Source: Anaerolineae bacterium
GTDB taxonomy: Bacteria > Chloroflexota > Anaerolineae > Aggregatilineales > Phototrophicaceae
Direction: 5' to 3'
DNA: 64,000 nucleotides
NCBI GenBank assembly: GCA_025055175.1
Contig: JANWYT010000020.1
Location: forward strand, 1 to 64,000
Shown one piece after another: positions 44,029 through 52,700 of the stretch; positions within the stretch are counted from its first letter, which is position 1, and each line of letters opens with the position of its first letter. The notes beneath the pieces were generated by a model that worked only from the letters and a program-made list of their open reading frames with translations, was not told the origin of the DNA and searched no databases. The position numbers were made by a program, and so were the translations under genes.

Positions 44029-45138
44029 ATGAGAGTCGTCGCCGTCTTGAGCCTGCTGGCCTGCCTGAGCAGCTCAGCCCTGGCTCAGCAACTCATCCCA
44101 GCCCCGTTGCGCCTGGTCGTGGAGCAGTACGCCCCCGCTAACTTCCCCGTCGGCATGGTCTTCGACCAAGAAGGCGCGCTGTACTACAACGAGAAGACGA
44201 CGGGCCGCGTGCGCCGTATCGCTCCCGATGGCCGCACCGATCCTCAGCCAATCGCGACCTTCACGACGAGCGCCCTGCAAGAGCGCGGGTTGCTAGGCCT
44301 GACGCTCTCTCCCAACTTCGCCGAGTCGCGCGTCATGTACTTGGTCTACACCAAAGAAGGCACAGCCCGTAGCTACCCCGCCAATACCCTGGTGCGCCTG
44401 CACCTGGGTGAGGATGGACGCGCTGCACGAGTGGATGAACTGCTGTCTCTGCCCATCACCAACGGCTACCTCATGCACAACGGGGGCAACGTCCACTTCG
44501 GCCCAGACGGCGCGCTGTACGTGTCCTTTGGCGACTTTGGCGAGGCGGCCAAAGCCCAGGATTTGGAGGCGCTGCAAGGCAAGATTTTGCGCTACCGTGT
44601 GGAGGACGAAGGCCCACTGCTCATCCCCGATGACAACCCCTTCCCTGGCAGTCCTGTATACGCCTACGGCCTGCGCAATCCCTTCGACTTCACCTTCGAT
44701 CCGTTCAACGGCAACCTGTTCGCCGCCGAAGTCGGGCCTAGCTGCGACGACGAGCTTAACCTCATCTTGCCTGGCTGGAACTACGGTTGGCGCGAAGGCT
44801 ACGAATGCGTCGGCACGGGCTACATCCCTGGGCTGCGCCTGTATGCCCCGCCACTGCTGTCCTTCACCCCCGTCGAAGCTCCGACGGGCATCCTGATCTA
44901 CGACGGAGAGATGTTCCCAGAATGGCAGGGCAACTTGCTGTGGTGCAACTGGAACTTCGGTGATCTGCGCCGCGCTGTGCTAGACGAGACGCGCACGCGC
45001 GTGCTGGAAGTCCACAAGATTGACCTGGGACAGACACAGTGCCGAATCGACCTGGTACAAGCCCCTGATGGCGCGTTGCTGTTCGGCACAGTGGGCAGCT
45101 TCGGCGGAGCGATCATGCGCCTGTCGCGCGGGTCGTGA
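44029..45138 (+). CDS. Secreted PQQ-dependent sugar dehydrogenase-like beta-propeller (GSDH family)
   Basis: 369 aa. A signal peptide (about 1-20, LSSSALAQQ) is followed by a six-bladed propeller with family blocks NFPVGMVFDQEGALYYNEKTTGRV, ERGLLGLTLSPNF, YLMHNGGNVHFGPDGALYVSFGD, YGLRNPFDFTFDP, FAAEVGPSCDDELNLILPGWNYGW and the closing GDLRRAVLDETR. Members (Asd/Yli-type aldose dehydrogenases) oxidise sugars outside the membrane with PQQ, though many homologues have unproven activity. It lies 15 bases after the HAS-barrel gene but seems functionally unrelated. Confidence 0.9.
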   Translation: MRVVAVLSLLACLSSSALAQQLIPAPLRLVVEQYAPANFPVGMVFDQEGALYYNEKTTGRVRRIAPDGRTDPQPIATFTTSALQERGLLGLTLSPNFAESRVMYLVYTKEGTARSYPANTLVRLHLGEDGRAARVDELLSLPITNGYLMHNGGNVHFGPDGALYVSFGDFGEAAKAQDLEALQGKILRYRVEDEGPLLIPDDNPFPGSPVYAYGLRNPFDFTFDPFNGNLFAAEVGPSCDDELNLILPGWNYGWREGYECVGTGYIPGLRLYAPPLLSFTPVEAPTGILIYDGEMFPEWQGNLLWCNWNFGDLRRAVLDETRTRVLEVHKIDLGQTQCRIDLVQAPDGALLFGTVGSFGGAIMRLSRGS

Positions 45139-45177
45139 CCCCTGAGCGCATAAACGTCGTCTGCATCGGCCCTACTA

Positions 45178-45206
45178 TTGACGGCAGGGCTTGGTGGCTT
45201 TATCAT
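45178..45206 (+). promoter_or_regulatory. Promoter of the SRP RNA gene
   Basis: TTGACG and TATCAT with exactly 17 bases between them; the start point should fall 6-12 bases downstream, matching the 5' end of the RNA. Confidence 0.8.
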
Positions 45207-45217
45207 GCTGCTCACAA

Positions 45218-45344
45218 GTGAACGCTAGTGGGTAGCCCGGACCTATGCGGCGAAGCGTCCGAACCGTGTCAGGTCTGAGAGGAAGCAGCACTAAGGGCTA
45301 AACTTCGGGTGTCATAGGGCTCCGGTCTACCCCCTGGCGTTCAC
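45218..45344 (+). ncRNA. ffs: Signal recognition particle RNA (small bacterial type)
   Basis: About 127 nt. The ends GTGAACGC and GCGTTCAC pair to close the molecule. The invariant domain IV sequence is present as GTGTCAGGTCTGAGAGGAAG followed by CAGCAC, with the GGAAG tetraloop-side and symmetric-loop bases needed for Ffh binding. It acts with Ffh in co-translational targeting of membrane proteins. Its last bases overlap the stop of the convergent GNAT gene by 4. The length is close to the short 4.5S-like class, without an Alu domain. Confidence 0.92.
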
Positions 45345-45862
45345 TTCGATTCACGCGGACGGACATAATGCTCAGCCGTGTCGGCGGTGCGCTTGAGGAC
45401 GAGCTGCACCAAGCGCGAGGGCTGCAAGAGCCGCAGCAGCAAGTAACGCTGGATCGCTCGGTCTAGCTTGAAGAAAGGCGTCGGGGTGAAGCCGTGCCGC
45501 AGGAACATCTTCTTGACGCGCGGGTTCTTGGTCACGCCGTAGATATTGCGTCCCTGCTCCAGGTTGTAGCTGACGATGAAATCGGCCAACAGGTTGCCGA
45601 TGCCGCTATCGCGGTGGCTCTCCGCTGCGTAGATTGGCCCAAGCTCCACCCACTCCGCGCTGATGGACGACCAGGCGGCAAAACCAGCAAGGGCCTCACC
45701 GACGTAGAAGTAGCGGATAGTGCCAGCCCGCTGCAAGGCGCGCAGCTCTTCTAGGCTAAATTGGCCGATGAAAGGAGTGCGCTTGACTTCTTCCACCAGG
45801 GCCAGCAGGGCCGCTTCGTCGCGCGGCTGGGACTCGATCGTGACGTGAGGAGGGATGTTCAT
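45341..45862 (-). CDS. GNAT family N-acetyltransferase
   Basis: 173 aa. The acetyl-CoA site is ESHRDSGIGNLLADF (equivalent of Q/RxxGxG/A), with the preceding strand AEWVELGPIYA and following NIYGVTKNPRVKKMFLRHGF. The substrate is unknown. A short basic C-terminus (about 140-173) follows the fold. The stop codon lies inside the 3' end of the SRP RNA on the other strand. Confidence 0.88.
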   Translation of the reverse strand: MNIPPHVTIESQPRDEAALLALVEEVKRTPFIGQFSLEELRALQRAGTIRYFYVGEALAGFAAWSSISAEWVELGPIYAAESHRDSGIGNLLADFIVSYNLEQGRNIYGVTKNPRVKKMFLRHGFTPTPFFKLDRAIQRYLLLRLLQPSRLVQLVLKRTADTAEHYVRPRESK

Positions 45863-45924
45863 CTTGGTCTGCGCCTCTCTTGAAGTTGCCGAAGCCGGTG
45901 CAGCTCTCGCCAGGCGAGTCGCGC

Positions 45925-47142
45925 TCAGGGCAGCCAGAGCAGCTCGTCGACGCTGCCCTCGACGTGGCGAGTGAGCTGGCGCGGACGAGCAGAAGGCTCA
46001 TCCAGAGCTAGCACATAAAGTTGGATCACGCCGCTCTCGTCCAAAGCGCTGTAGACGATTCGCCGTCCATCTGGGCTGAAAGCGGCCACCGCGTCGCGCA
46101 GACGGCCCACGTCCAGCAGGCGCAGCGAGCCGCGCACCTCAGCCAGGGCGAGGACTTCGCGGCCCACGATCAAGGCGCGCTCGGCGCGCGGATGCCACAA
46201 CATGTCCAGGGCGTCCTTGAGCAGGGTGCTGCCCTCTTGCGGTTCGGACGGCAGTCCTGCCGCGAACACCAGCAGGCGCGCTTCGGTGGTGAAGCCGCCT
46301 ACGGCGGGGACGATAGCGATGTAGCTCAGGGCGGCGCGCGAAGCGCTCAGGCCCAAGCGTGCTTGCGGGCCGAAGTCGTTGCGCGGCACGAGCAGGGTGC
46401 GGCCATCGCTCTGCGGCCCGTAAGCGGCAATCCCCTGCTCGTCGGCGACGATCCATAGACGGCGCGTGTCGTCGTAGATCAAGCCGCTCACCCTGCTCAG
46501 CGGATCATCGACCAAGAGGCCCTGGCGGTTGTCCTGAGGGCAATTGCCCGCTCCGGCAACGTCGGCGCGGAACAGGTTGCCTTGCCCCTGCGCGGTCTGG
46601 GCGGCGAAGAAGACCAGCGTCGCGCCGTCGGGCGTCCAGCGCGGCAGGCGCAGCTCTGGGAAGCGCAGACAAGAGATTTGCTGCACATAGCTGCCATCGC
46701 GGTTCATCACGTGCGCTTCGCGCGAGGCGTTGATGCTGGGAGCAGTGAACGCCAGCAGCGCACCGTCTGGAGAAGCGGCGAGGTCAGCCAAGCGCTGGCC
46801 CATGCCGAACTGCATGACCACTCGCTCGTCGCCGCTCTGGGGGTCTAGCGCGACGATGGCGTCGCCGTTGTACAGGTAGAAGATCGTCCCCTGGGGACGG
46901 AAGCCTGGCGGCGTCGGCGTGCCGACCTGGTCTTGCGTCGGCGTGGCGGTAGCGGTATGAGTGGGGGTGAAGGTGGGAGGCAGGACGGGGGCGCGGCGCG
47001 TCGGCGTGGTGGTTGGCGCTGGCGTGGGGCTGAGGGTGGGCTGAGCCGCGACCAGCGTCGGCAAGTCGGTCGTCGTGGCAGGTCGGCAAGCGCTCAGAGT
47101 CATCAAGATTAAGGCGGCGCCGCGCACCAGGGATTTCGGCAT
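45925..47142 (-). CDS. TolB-like beta-propeller lipoprotein with Thr/Pro linker
   Basis: 405 aa. A lipobox (LMTLSAC, Cys at about 19) and a Thr/Pro/Ala linker (about 20-80) precede a propeller (about 85-405) with repeated motifs LAASPDGALLAFTAP, RWTPDGATLVFFAA, LWHPRAERALIV and FSPDGRRIVYSALD (PD40/TolB-type). It should be tethered outside the membrane. The architecture parallels the lipoprotein at 2225-4171. No function can be assigned. It is 62 bases upstream of the GNAT gene on the same strand. Confidence 0.85.
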   Translation of the reverse strand: MPKSLVRGAALILMTLSACRPATTTDLPTLVAAQPTLSPTPAPTTTPTRRAPVLPPTFTPTHTATATPTQDQVGTPTPPGFRPQGTIFYLYNGDAIVALDPQSGDERVVMQFGMGQRLADLAASPDGALLAFTAPSINASREAHVMNRDGSYVQQISCLRFPELRLPRWTPDGATLVFFAAQTAQGQGNLFRADVAGAGNCPQDNRQGLLVDDPLSRVSGLIYDDTRRLWIVADEQGIAAYGPQSDGRTLLVPRNDFGPQARLGLSASRAALSYIAIVPAVGGFTTEARLLVFAAGLPSEPQEGSTLLKDALDMLWHPRAERALIVGREVLALAEVRGSLRLLDVGRLRDAVAAFSPDGRRIVYSALDESGVIQLYVLALDEPSARPRQLTRHVEGSVDELLWLP

Positions 47143-47179
47143 AGCTCAGCCTCGTCAGATCGTCGCTCGTCACCTGTGA

Positions 47180-48514
47180 TTATAGCAGTAGTTGGCGAAC
47201 GAGCGCCGCTGCGTCGGCGCGGGCCACGCTCTGCTCATAGCCATCGCGCAGGCGCTTGAGCTTGACCACCCCCTGCGCAATTTCGTCGTCGCCCAAGACA
47301 GCCACTAGCGGAATCTGCTTCTGGTCGGCGTGGGCGAACTGCTTGCCCAGCTTGTACTTGGCGTCGTCCATGTACAGCTCGGTCTTGATCCCCGCGCGGC
47401 GCAGCTCCGCCGCCAGGCGCGCTGACTCGGCTTGGGTGGCTTCGTTGAAGACCGTCACCAGGACTTCCACCAGCGTGCCGCCGATGTGAGGCGGGTACAA
47501 GCCCAGGATGTCCATCAGGTCGATGATCCGCTCAATGCCCAGAGAGACGCCAGTCGTAGGCAGGCTGGTCTTGCGGAACAGGCCGATCAGGTCGTCGTAG
47601 CGTCCGCCGCCGCTGATTGAGCCGAGGTTCGGTTCGCTGATGACCGTCTCAAAGATCGGGCCGGTGTAGTAGCCCAGGCCGCGCACCACTGTGTAATCGA
47701 AGCTCACCAGATGAGATGGCACGCCTAGCGCTCTCATGTGGTCGGCCATCTGGCGCAGCTCGGCAATGCCCTCCGCAGCTGCGGGGATGTGACCCATGAC
47801 GCGCGCCAAGAAGTCCAGGCTGGCCGTGCCTTCGCCGTGCGTTTGTAGCAACTCCATCATGCGCGCTACCACGTCCGTGGCAATGCCGCGTTCTTCCAAC
47901 TCCTTCTGAACGCCTTCCGCCCCCACCTTGTCGTACTTGTCGACGCTGCGGTACAAATCGGGGAGCTGTTCATCGCTCACGCCGCTGTATTGGCCCATGC
48001 CCGTGAGAATCTTGCGGTTGTTGATCTTGACCACGAACGAAGTGAAGCCCAGACGTTGCAAGGCCGTCACCAGCAGGCTGATGAGTTCCGCGTCGGCCGC
48101 CATGCTGGCCAGGCCGACGATGTCCGCGTCGCATTGGTAGAACTCGCGGTAGCGTCCGCGCTGAGGTCGTTCACCGCGCCACACCGGAGCGATGTGGTAG
48201 CGCTTGAAGGGGAACTTGAGTTCATTTTCATACATGGCCACCACGCGGGCCAGCGGCACGGTCAGGTCGTAGCGCAGGGCGTAGGGGTCTTTGTCGCTGC
48301 GAGCGTGCTGCGCATCGAAGATGAGCTGTTCGGCGTCGGCGCCATACTTGCCATAGAGCGTCTCGCGCAGTTCCATGACCGGGGTCTGCAGCGGCTCAAA
48401 GCCATAGAGGTGGAAGACCTCGCGCACCACGCCGAAGACGTAATCGCGCTTAATCATAGCCTGGGGCAGGAAGTCGCGCATACCTTTCGGCAGGCGTGGC
48501 TTGACGTTCGACAT
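47180..48514 (-). CDS. hisS: Histidyl-tRNA synthetase
   Basis: 444 aa. Class II landmarks are PKGMRDFLP at the start, TPVMELRETL, DLTVPLARVV (motif 1-2 region), YREFYQCDADIVG, the histidine-specific VRGLGYYTGPIFE, and motif 3 SLGIERIIDLM. The C-terminal anticodon-binding domain (about 335-440) has VLVTVFNEATQ and VVKLKRLRDG. It charges tRNA-His. AGGAG lies 8 bases before the ATG. Confidence 0.97.
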   Translation of the reverse strand: MSNVKPRLPKGMRDFLPQAMIKRDYVFGVVREVFHLYGFEPLQTPVMELRETLYGKYGADAEQLIFDAQHARSDKDPYALRYDLTVPLARVVAMYENELKFPFKRYHIAPVWRGERPQRGRYREFYQCDADIVGLASMAADAELISLLVTALQRLGFTSFVVKINNRKILTGMGQYSGVSDEQLPDLYRSVDKYDKVGAEGVQKELEERGIATDVVARMMELLQTHGEGTASLDFLARVMGHIPAAAEGIAELRQMADHMRALGVPSHLVSFDYTVVRGLGYYTGPIFETVISEPNLGSISGGGRYDDLIGLFRKTSLPTTGVSLGIERIIDLMDILGLYPPHIGGTLVEVLVTVFNEATQAESARLAAELRRAGIKTELYMDDAKYKLGKQFAHADQKQIPLVAVLGDDEIAQGVVKLKRLRDGYEQSVARADAAALVRQLLL

Positions 48515-48572
48515 GATGAATCTCCTGTGAAGGGGGATGAATGGCGCTGGGCGCTCAGAGGCTTTATGGTAG

Positions 48573-48592
48573 AATTGAATTGTCGTTCAATT
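48573..48592. promoter_or_regulatory. Operator-like inverted repeat between hisS and the 48692 gene
   Basis: AATTGAA and TTCAATT are perfect 7-base arms around TTGTCG. It is AT-rich in a GC-rich genome and lies between divergent genes, 59 bases before hisS. The role is inferred from position. Confidence 0.4.
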
Positions 48593-48691
48593 ACTGACAA
48601 AACAACACAGTTTTTCGCGATATTTGTGGGTATACTAAAATCAAGAGCGCAGTTGCAGGCTCGCCCGCATTGTAGTCAAGAGGAGGCCAAC

Positions 48692-48886
48692 ATGCAACGC
48701 AAATTCATCGCCCTGATCGCTCTCGTCCTGAGCCTGATTGGCATTATGATCCCGCTGGTGGTCAAGCGCAAGGAAGTCCGCGAGGCCATCCACAAGCTAG
48801 AGGGCAAGATCGAAGACGAGTTCTCGGTCAACCCGTCTCGCTACGGCTATGACTTCAACAACCCCGCCCCCTACTACGGGGACTGA
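48692..48886 (+). CDS. Small single-span membrane protein (64 aa)
   Basis: An excellent ribosome site (AAGAGGAGG, 6 bases before the ATG) and a -10 box TATACT at 48631-48636 support this gene. The protein has one membrane helix, FIALIALVLSLIGIMIPLVV (about residues 5-24). A charged helix VKRKEVREAIHKLEGKIEDE and a Tyr/Asn/Pro-rich tail (NPSRYGYDFNNPAPYYGD) follow. No family is recognised. Divergent from hisS. Confidence 0.75.
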   Translation: MQRKFIALIALVLSLIGIMIPLVVKRKEVREAIHKLEGKIEDEFSVNPSRYGYDFNNPAPYYGD

Positions 48887-49062
48887 TCGAGGCGCCGCCT
48901 CGTAGGTTCTGCGCTGCCCTCTTCGTTGGTGAAGAGGCGCAGCGCCGTGCCTAATCCCCAACTGCGCCTCGCGCGCTTCCTCTACCTCTGCTTCTGCTAC
49001 TCGCCAGCCTGAGTATCGCCTAGTCCTGAGCTTGGGTTCAGCCACAGGGCAGACGCGTTTCA

Positions 49063-49093
49063 GCCCTCATCTCCTTGTGCTGGAGATGAGGGC
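49063..49093. terminator. Perfect 12-bp hairpin between convergent genes
   Basis: GCCCTCATCTCC and GGAGATGAGGGC with a 7-base loop, 26 bases after the stop of the DUF4139 gene. No T-run follows on either strand, but the position suits bidirectional termination or 3'-end protection. Confidence 0.55.
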
Positions 49094-49118
49094 CATGAGG
49101 ACGACGCCGTGTACAGCT

Positions 49119-50570
49119 TCACCAGCTGTACTGGACAGTGTAGGTGATGACGACTTCACCGTTGGGCGGCACAATCGGACGGAATTCAATCGTGCTGCTG
49201 TCGATCTGGGTGTAATCGAGCGAATGACTGAGGATTTGCCAGTTGCTCCAGCGGAACAGCTTCTCTGGCACGCGAATTTCGACGGCCTGATCGGCCTTGC
49301 GATTGCGCAGGGTGATCTGATAGGTCTCTTGGATCACGCGCTCGCTGACGATACGGAAGCTAGTCTGGACGCGCTCGCCTACTAGGTCGAAGGCGTTGCC
49401 CAACAAGAAGCGCACGTCCTCGCCCTTCGGCGTGTGGTCAATGCGGTTCTCGCCGATCAGCACCGCCGCGCCGTCGCTGTCCTGTTGATAGACGCGCACG
49501 CGCCCCGCCGGCAGGTCAGCACCCAAGCCCTTGTCCTCGCCAGTGGTGAACTCCACAAAGCTGCCAACGTCGGTGATGCCACTCTGGCCATAGTACTGAT
49601 CGGTGACAGGGCCATAGTAGCCGTAGAAGTAGGGGTTGGCGTCGTAGACGTAGATGACCTTCGCGGGGACGTTGGCGGCGGCTACGAATTCGACCTGCTT
49701 GGTTTCGTTGTTGGCGATGGTGACTGGACGCTGAATCTCGTAGAGCTTGTACTCAAAGATGTTGCGCTGTTCGACCTGAGGCGCACTCCGCATAGCCATC
49801 GTCGGCGCTGCCATGGCGTCCATCATCGTCTGAGCTTCGTATTCGGGCAGACGGTTCACGTCTCCAGCCACCAACTTCAATAGAGCGTCGCGGTAGCTCG
49901 TGCCGCTGGTGTTGCCGAGAGTGATCCAGCCGTTCAAATCTAGGCTGGCGTTGTCGTTAGCCAGCAGGATGTTGTAGTCAGCCGTCCAGGTGATGTTGCC
50001 AGTGAGGTAGGTCAGCTCCACTTGCTGTGGGCCGCTGCTCGCGCTCTGCAGCAGCCAGCGCAGAGTGGGACGGGTGATGAGGCCATCGGGCAAGGAGGGG
50101 AACTGGATGTCGCGGATTTGGCTGGTGGTCGTCAGGATCACTTGGCCATCGTCGGCGCGCAGGATGATGTCGCTGCCGCGACTGCTGAGCAGCTGACCTT
50201 CGTAGACTGTGCCGTCATCGACGGTGACGCGAATGCGCTGATCGAGGTAGCGGTTGAGCAGGGCGAAGCCATCCACCAGGTCGTAGACGTAGTTCTGCTC
50301 CAGCACGCGCGTCCCCTGCGGATCGCTCAGGCTGACGAAGGTGACGGAGGTTGGATCAATGCTAGAGGCGACGTCGTTGAAGTCCAGGCGATTGACGCCC
50401 TCAGACAGGGTGAAGGTGCGGCGATCGCGCACCAAAGCCGATCCCCAATTGTAGACGGTCAGGGCCACGCCGTCAGATGCGGGATTGTTCACGGGGCTTC
50501 CTTCCTGAGCTAGAAGCGCGCCCACGCTGCACAGCAGCAAGGCAGACAACCAGAATAGACGGTGACGCAT
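49119..50570 (-). CDS. Secreted DUF4139 domain protein
   Basis: 483 aa. A signal peptide (about 1-21) leads into a DUF4139 architecture: the N-terminal part VALTVYNWGSALVRDRRTFTL, NRLDFNDVASSIDPTSVTF, and the main domain WLLQSASSGPQQVELTYLTG, ITWTADYNILL, GWITLGNTSGTSYRDALLKL, then ITLRNRKADQAVEIRVPEKL and PPNGEVVITYTV near the C-terminus. DUF4139 proteins are exported and uncharacterised. GGAGAG sits 6 bases before the ATG. The gene seems monocistronic. Confidence 0.9.
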   Translation of the reverse strand: MRHRLFWLSALLLCSVGALLAQEGSPVNNPASDGVALTVYNWGSALVRDRRTFTLSEGVNRLDFNDVASSIDPTSVTFVSLSDPQGTRVLEQNYVYDLVDGFALLNRYLDQRIRVTVDDGTVYEGQLLSSRGSDIILRADDGQVILTTTSQIRDIQFPSLPDGLITRPTLRWLLQSASSGPQQVELTYLTGNITWTADYNILLANDNASLDLNGWITLGNTSGTSYRDALLKLVAGDVNRLPEYEAQTMMDAMAAPTMAMRSAPQVEQRNIFEYKLYEIQRPVTIANNETKQVEFVAAANVPAKVIYVYDANPYFYGYYGPVTDQYYGQSGITDVGSFVEFTTGEDKGLGADLPAGRVRVYQQDSDGAAVLIGENRIDHTPKGEDVRFLLGNAFDLVGERVQTSFRIVSERVIQETYQITLRNRKADQAVEIRVPEKLFRWSNWQILSHSLDYTQIDSSTIEFRPIVPPNGEVVITYTVQYSW

Positions 50571-50689
50571 GGTGTTCTCTCCAAGTATAGTCGTGTATCG
50601 TTACGCTGCATTGAAGACGCCGACGCACAGCGTTTTGTTCCACGCAGGCGGCGCGTCTTTTGCCTGATGATCCCTGCGAAAGGTTGGCT

Positions 50690-51826
50690 ATGCACCCCGA
50701 TTTTATGCTGACGGATGAGGTGGTCTTCCTCAACCACGGCTCGTTTGGCGCATGTCCGCGCCCTGTCTTCGAGGTTTACCAGGCCTGGCAGCGCGAAGCC
50801 GAACGGCAGCCAGTGGCCTTCTTCCAGCGGCGCTACGATGGGCTGATGGACGAAGCGCGCGGCCATCTGGCCGATTACGTCGGCGCAGACGTGGACTCGC
50901 TGGCCTTCGTCGTCAACGCCACCGAAGGCCTGAACGCGGTAGCCTGGTCGCTGCCCTGGGCCGAAGGCGACGAAATCCTCACTAGCGAACACGAGTACGG
51001 CGCGCTAGAGCTGACTTGGCAGGCGATTGGTCGGCGCTACGGCACACGCTTGGTGCGCCAGCCGATACCTCTGCCGCTCAGCAGTCCTCAAGCCTTCGTC
51101 GATGCCCTATGGCGCGGGGTGACGCCGCGCACGCGCGCCATCTTCCTCAGCCACATCACCTCGCCGACGGCCCTCATCTTCCCCGTCGCTGAAGTTTGCC
51201 GCCGCGCACGCCAGGAGGGCCTATGGACGATCATCGACGGCGCGCATGCCCTGGGTCAAATCCCGCTGGACTTGCGCGCTCTAGGCGCCGATTTTTACAG
51301 CGGTAACGCCCACAAATGGCTGTGCGCCCCCAAAGGCTCAGCCTTCTTGTACGTGCGCCCTGAATGGCATGACCTCATCCGTCCGCTGGCCGTCAGTTGG
51401 GGCTGCCGACCCAACAGCACCTTTGCGCAGCGTATGCAGTGGCAAGGGACGCGCGACATCGCCGCCTACCTGAGCGTGCCAGCCGCCATCGCTTACCAAC
51501 GCGACCACGATTGGGAAGCAGTGCGCGGCGCTTGCCACGCCCTGGCCTGCCAGGTTCACGCGCGCATTGGCGCTTTGACGGGCCTCGCGCCGCTCTCGCC
51601 TGCCCAGCGCGACTATTTCGTGCAGATGGTGGCTCTGCCTCTGCCTCCTTGCGATCCTGTCATCCTCAAGGCGCGCTTGCTAGACGAATACCGCGTTGAG
51701 ATTCCCATCACGCAATACACGACAGCGGACGGACAGACTCGCCATTTGGTGCGCGCATCGTTCCAGGCCTACAACGCCCAAGCCGACGTCGATGCTCTGG
51801 TGGAGGGGCTGACCAAACTGCTGTGA
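50690..51826 (+). CDS. Class V aminotransferase (isopenicillin N epimerase-like)
   Basis: 378 aa PLP enzyme. Landmarks are VVFLNHGSFGACPRPVFEV at the N-terminus, FVVNATEGLNAVAWSL, LSHITSPTALIFPVAEV, IIDGAHALGQIPLDL, and the Schiff-base lysine in YSGNAHKWLCAPKGSAFLYV. The group includes isopenicillin N epimerase, ergothioneine lyase EgtE and cysteine desulfurase-like proteins; the substrate is not fixed by sequence. ATG 50690 follows AAAGG by 7 bases; an upstream TTG would add ten residues before the conserved N-terminus. Confidence 0.9.
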   Translation: MHPDFMLTDEVVFLNHGSFGACPRPVFEVYQAWQREAERQPVAFFQRRYDGLMDEARGHLADYVGADVDSLAFVVNATEGLNAVAWSLPWAEGDEILTSEHEYGALELTWQAIGRRYGTRLVRQPIPLPLSSPQAFVDALWRGVTPRTRAIFLSHITSPTALIFPVAEVCRRARQEGLWTIIDGAHALGQIPLDLRALGADFYSGNAHKWLCAPKGSAFLYVRPEWHDLIRPLAVSWGCRPNSTFAQRMQWQGTRDIAAYLSVPAAIAYQRDHDWEAVRGACHALACQVHARIGALTGLAPLSPAQRDYFVQMVALPLPPCDPVILKARLLDEYRVEIPITQYTTADGQTRHLVRASFQAYNAQADVDALVEGLTKLL

Positions 51827-51923
51827 CGATAGAGGACGCGGAAGAGGAGAGAGGAAAAAGGATCAGCGTAACGCGCCGCGTGTGCGCGCCCTGGGGAGAA
51901 AAACGGGGGCAACGCGCGCCGCG

Positions 51924-52472
51924 CTAGACTTCGATGTAGCGCTTCCAGGCGGCTGGCCCTGTGCCGAGGGCAATCACCAGGTAGCTCGTCCTGGGGGTCT
52001 TCGGCTCCCAGGCCAGCTTCATGCCTGCTTCGTGCGGCAGACGATCCCCCTTGCGGTGGTTGCAGACGGCGCAGGCGCAGGCCGTGTTCGTCCAGGCGTC
52101 GCGTCCGCCGCGCGACTTCGGCACGATGTGGTCGATGGTCAAGTCGTTCTTGCTGACGACCTTGCCACCGCGCACCTGGCCGACGGTGACGCCACAGTAG
52201 ACGCAGGTGAAGTTATCGCGCACCAGCACGCCCTTGCGCGACCAGTGGGCCTGGCGGCGCGGCACGTTGATATAAGTGCGCAGGGCAATCACCGATGGCA
52301 CGGAGAACTTATCGCGCACCGTGCGCAGAAAGCGCCCGCTCTCCTCGACGACGACGGCCTTGTTGGCCAGGAGGAGGTTGATGGCCCGCATGACCGAGAT
52401 CACGGCCAGCGGCTCCCACGTGCTGCCGTTGAGGAGCAGCACGCGATTATGATATGGCTGGGTTTCCGTCAC
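51924..52472 (-). CDS. HNH endonuclease
   Basis: 182 aa. The HNH core (about 88-150) has the zinc pairs CVYC and CAVC and the catalytic LTIDHIVPKSRGGRD, TNTACACAVCNHRKGDR. The N-terminal region (YHNRVLLLNGSTWEPLAVIS, RAINLLLANKAVVVEE) is the stereotyped extension of a widespread chromosomal HNH family of unknown role. The start is GTG with AGGAG about 9 bases upstream. It is alone, with no methylase or phage gene nearby. Confidence 0.92.
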   Translation of the reverse strand: MTETQPYHNRVLLLNGSTWEPLAVISVMRAINLLLANKAVVVEESGRFLRTVRDKFSVPSVIALRTYINVPRRQAHWSRKGVLVRDNFTCVYCGVTVGQVRGGKVVSKNDLTIDHIVPKSRGGRDAWTNTACACAVCNHRKGDRLPHEAGMKLAWEPKTPRTSYLVIALGTGPAAWKRYIEV

Positions 52473-52630
52473 AGGGAGCTTCTCCTAATGGGCTATGGAC
52501 GATTCCCACGAACAGATGTTGTTTCTTCGCTCATTATACCCACGGTATGCTAAGAGCGCTTTAAGTTCTTTCGAATCGACGGGCTAGACGCGTTCGCGCG
52601 ACGGCCCTGAGGCTGACGCACACGACGATG

Positions 52631-52657
52631 TTGGCAGGCAGTGCCTTATGATATACT
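52631..52657 (+). promoter_or_regulatory. Possible promoter of the Clp ATPase gene
   Basis: TTGGCA and TATACT with a 15-base spacer (an overlapping TATGAT starts 5 bases earlier), 44 bases before the start codon. No CtsR or CIRCE operator is seen. Confidence 0.45.
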
Positions 52658-52700
52658 AAGCTTGTGCTAGCTTTTTTGGTGCAAATGACGAGTAAAGCCC

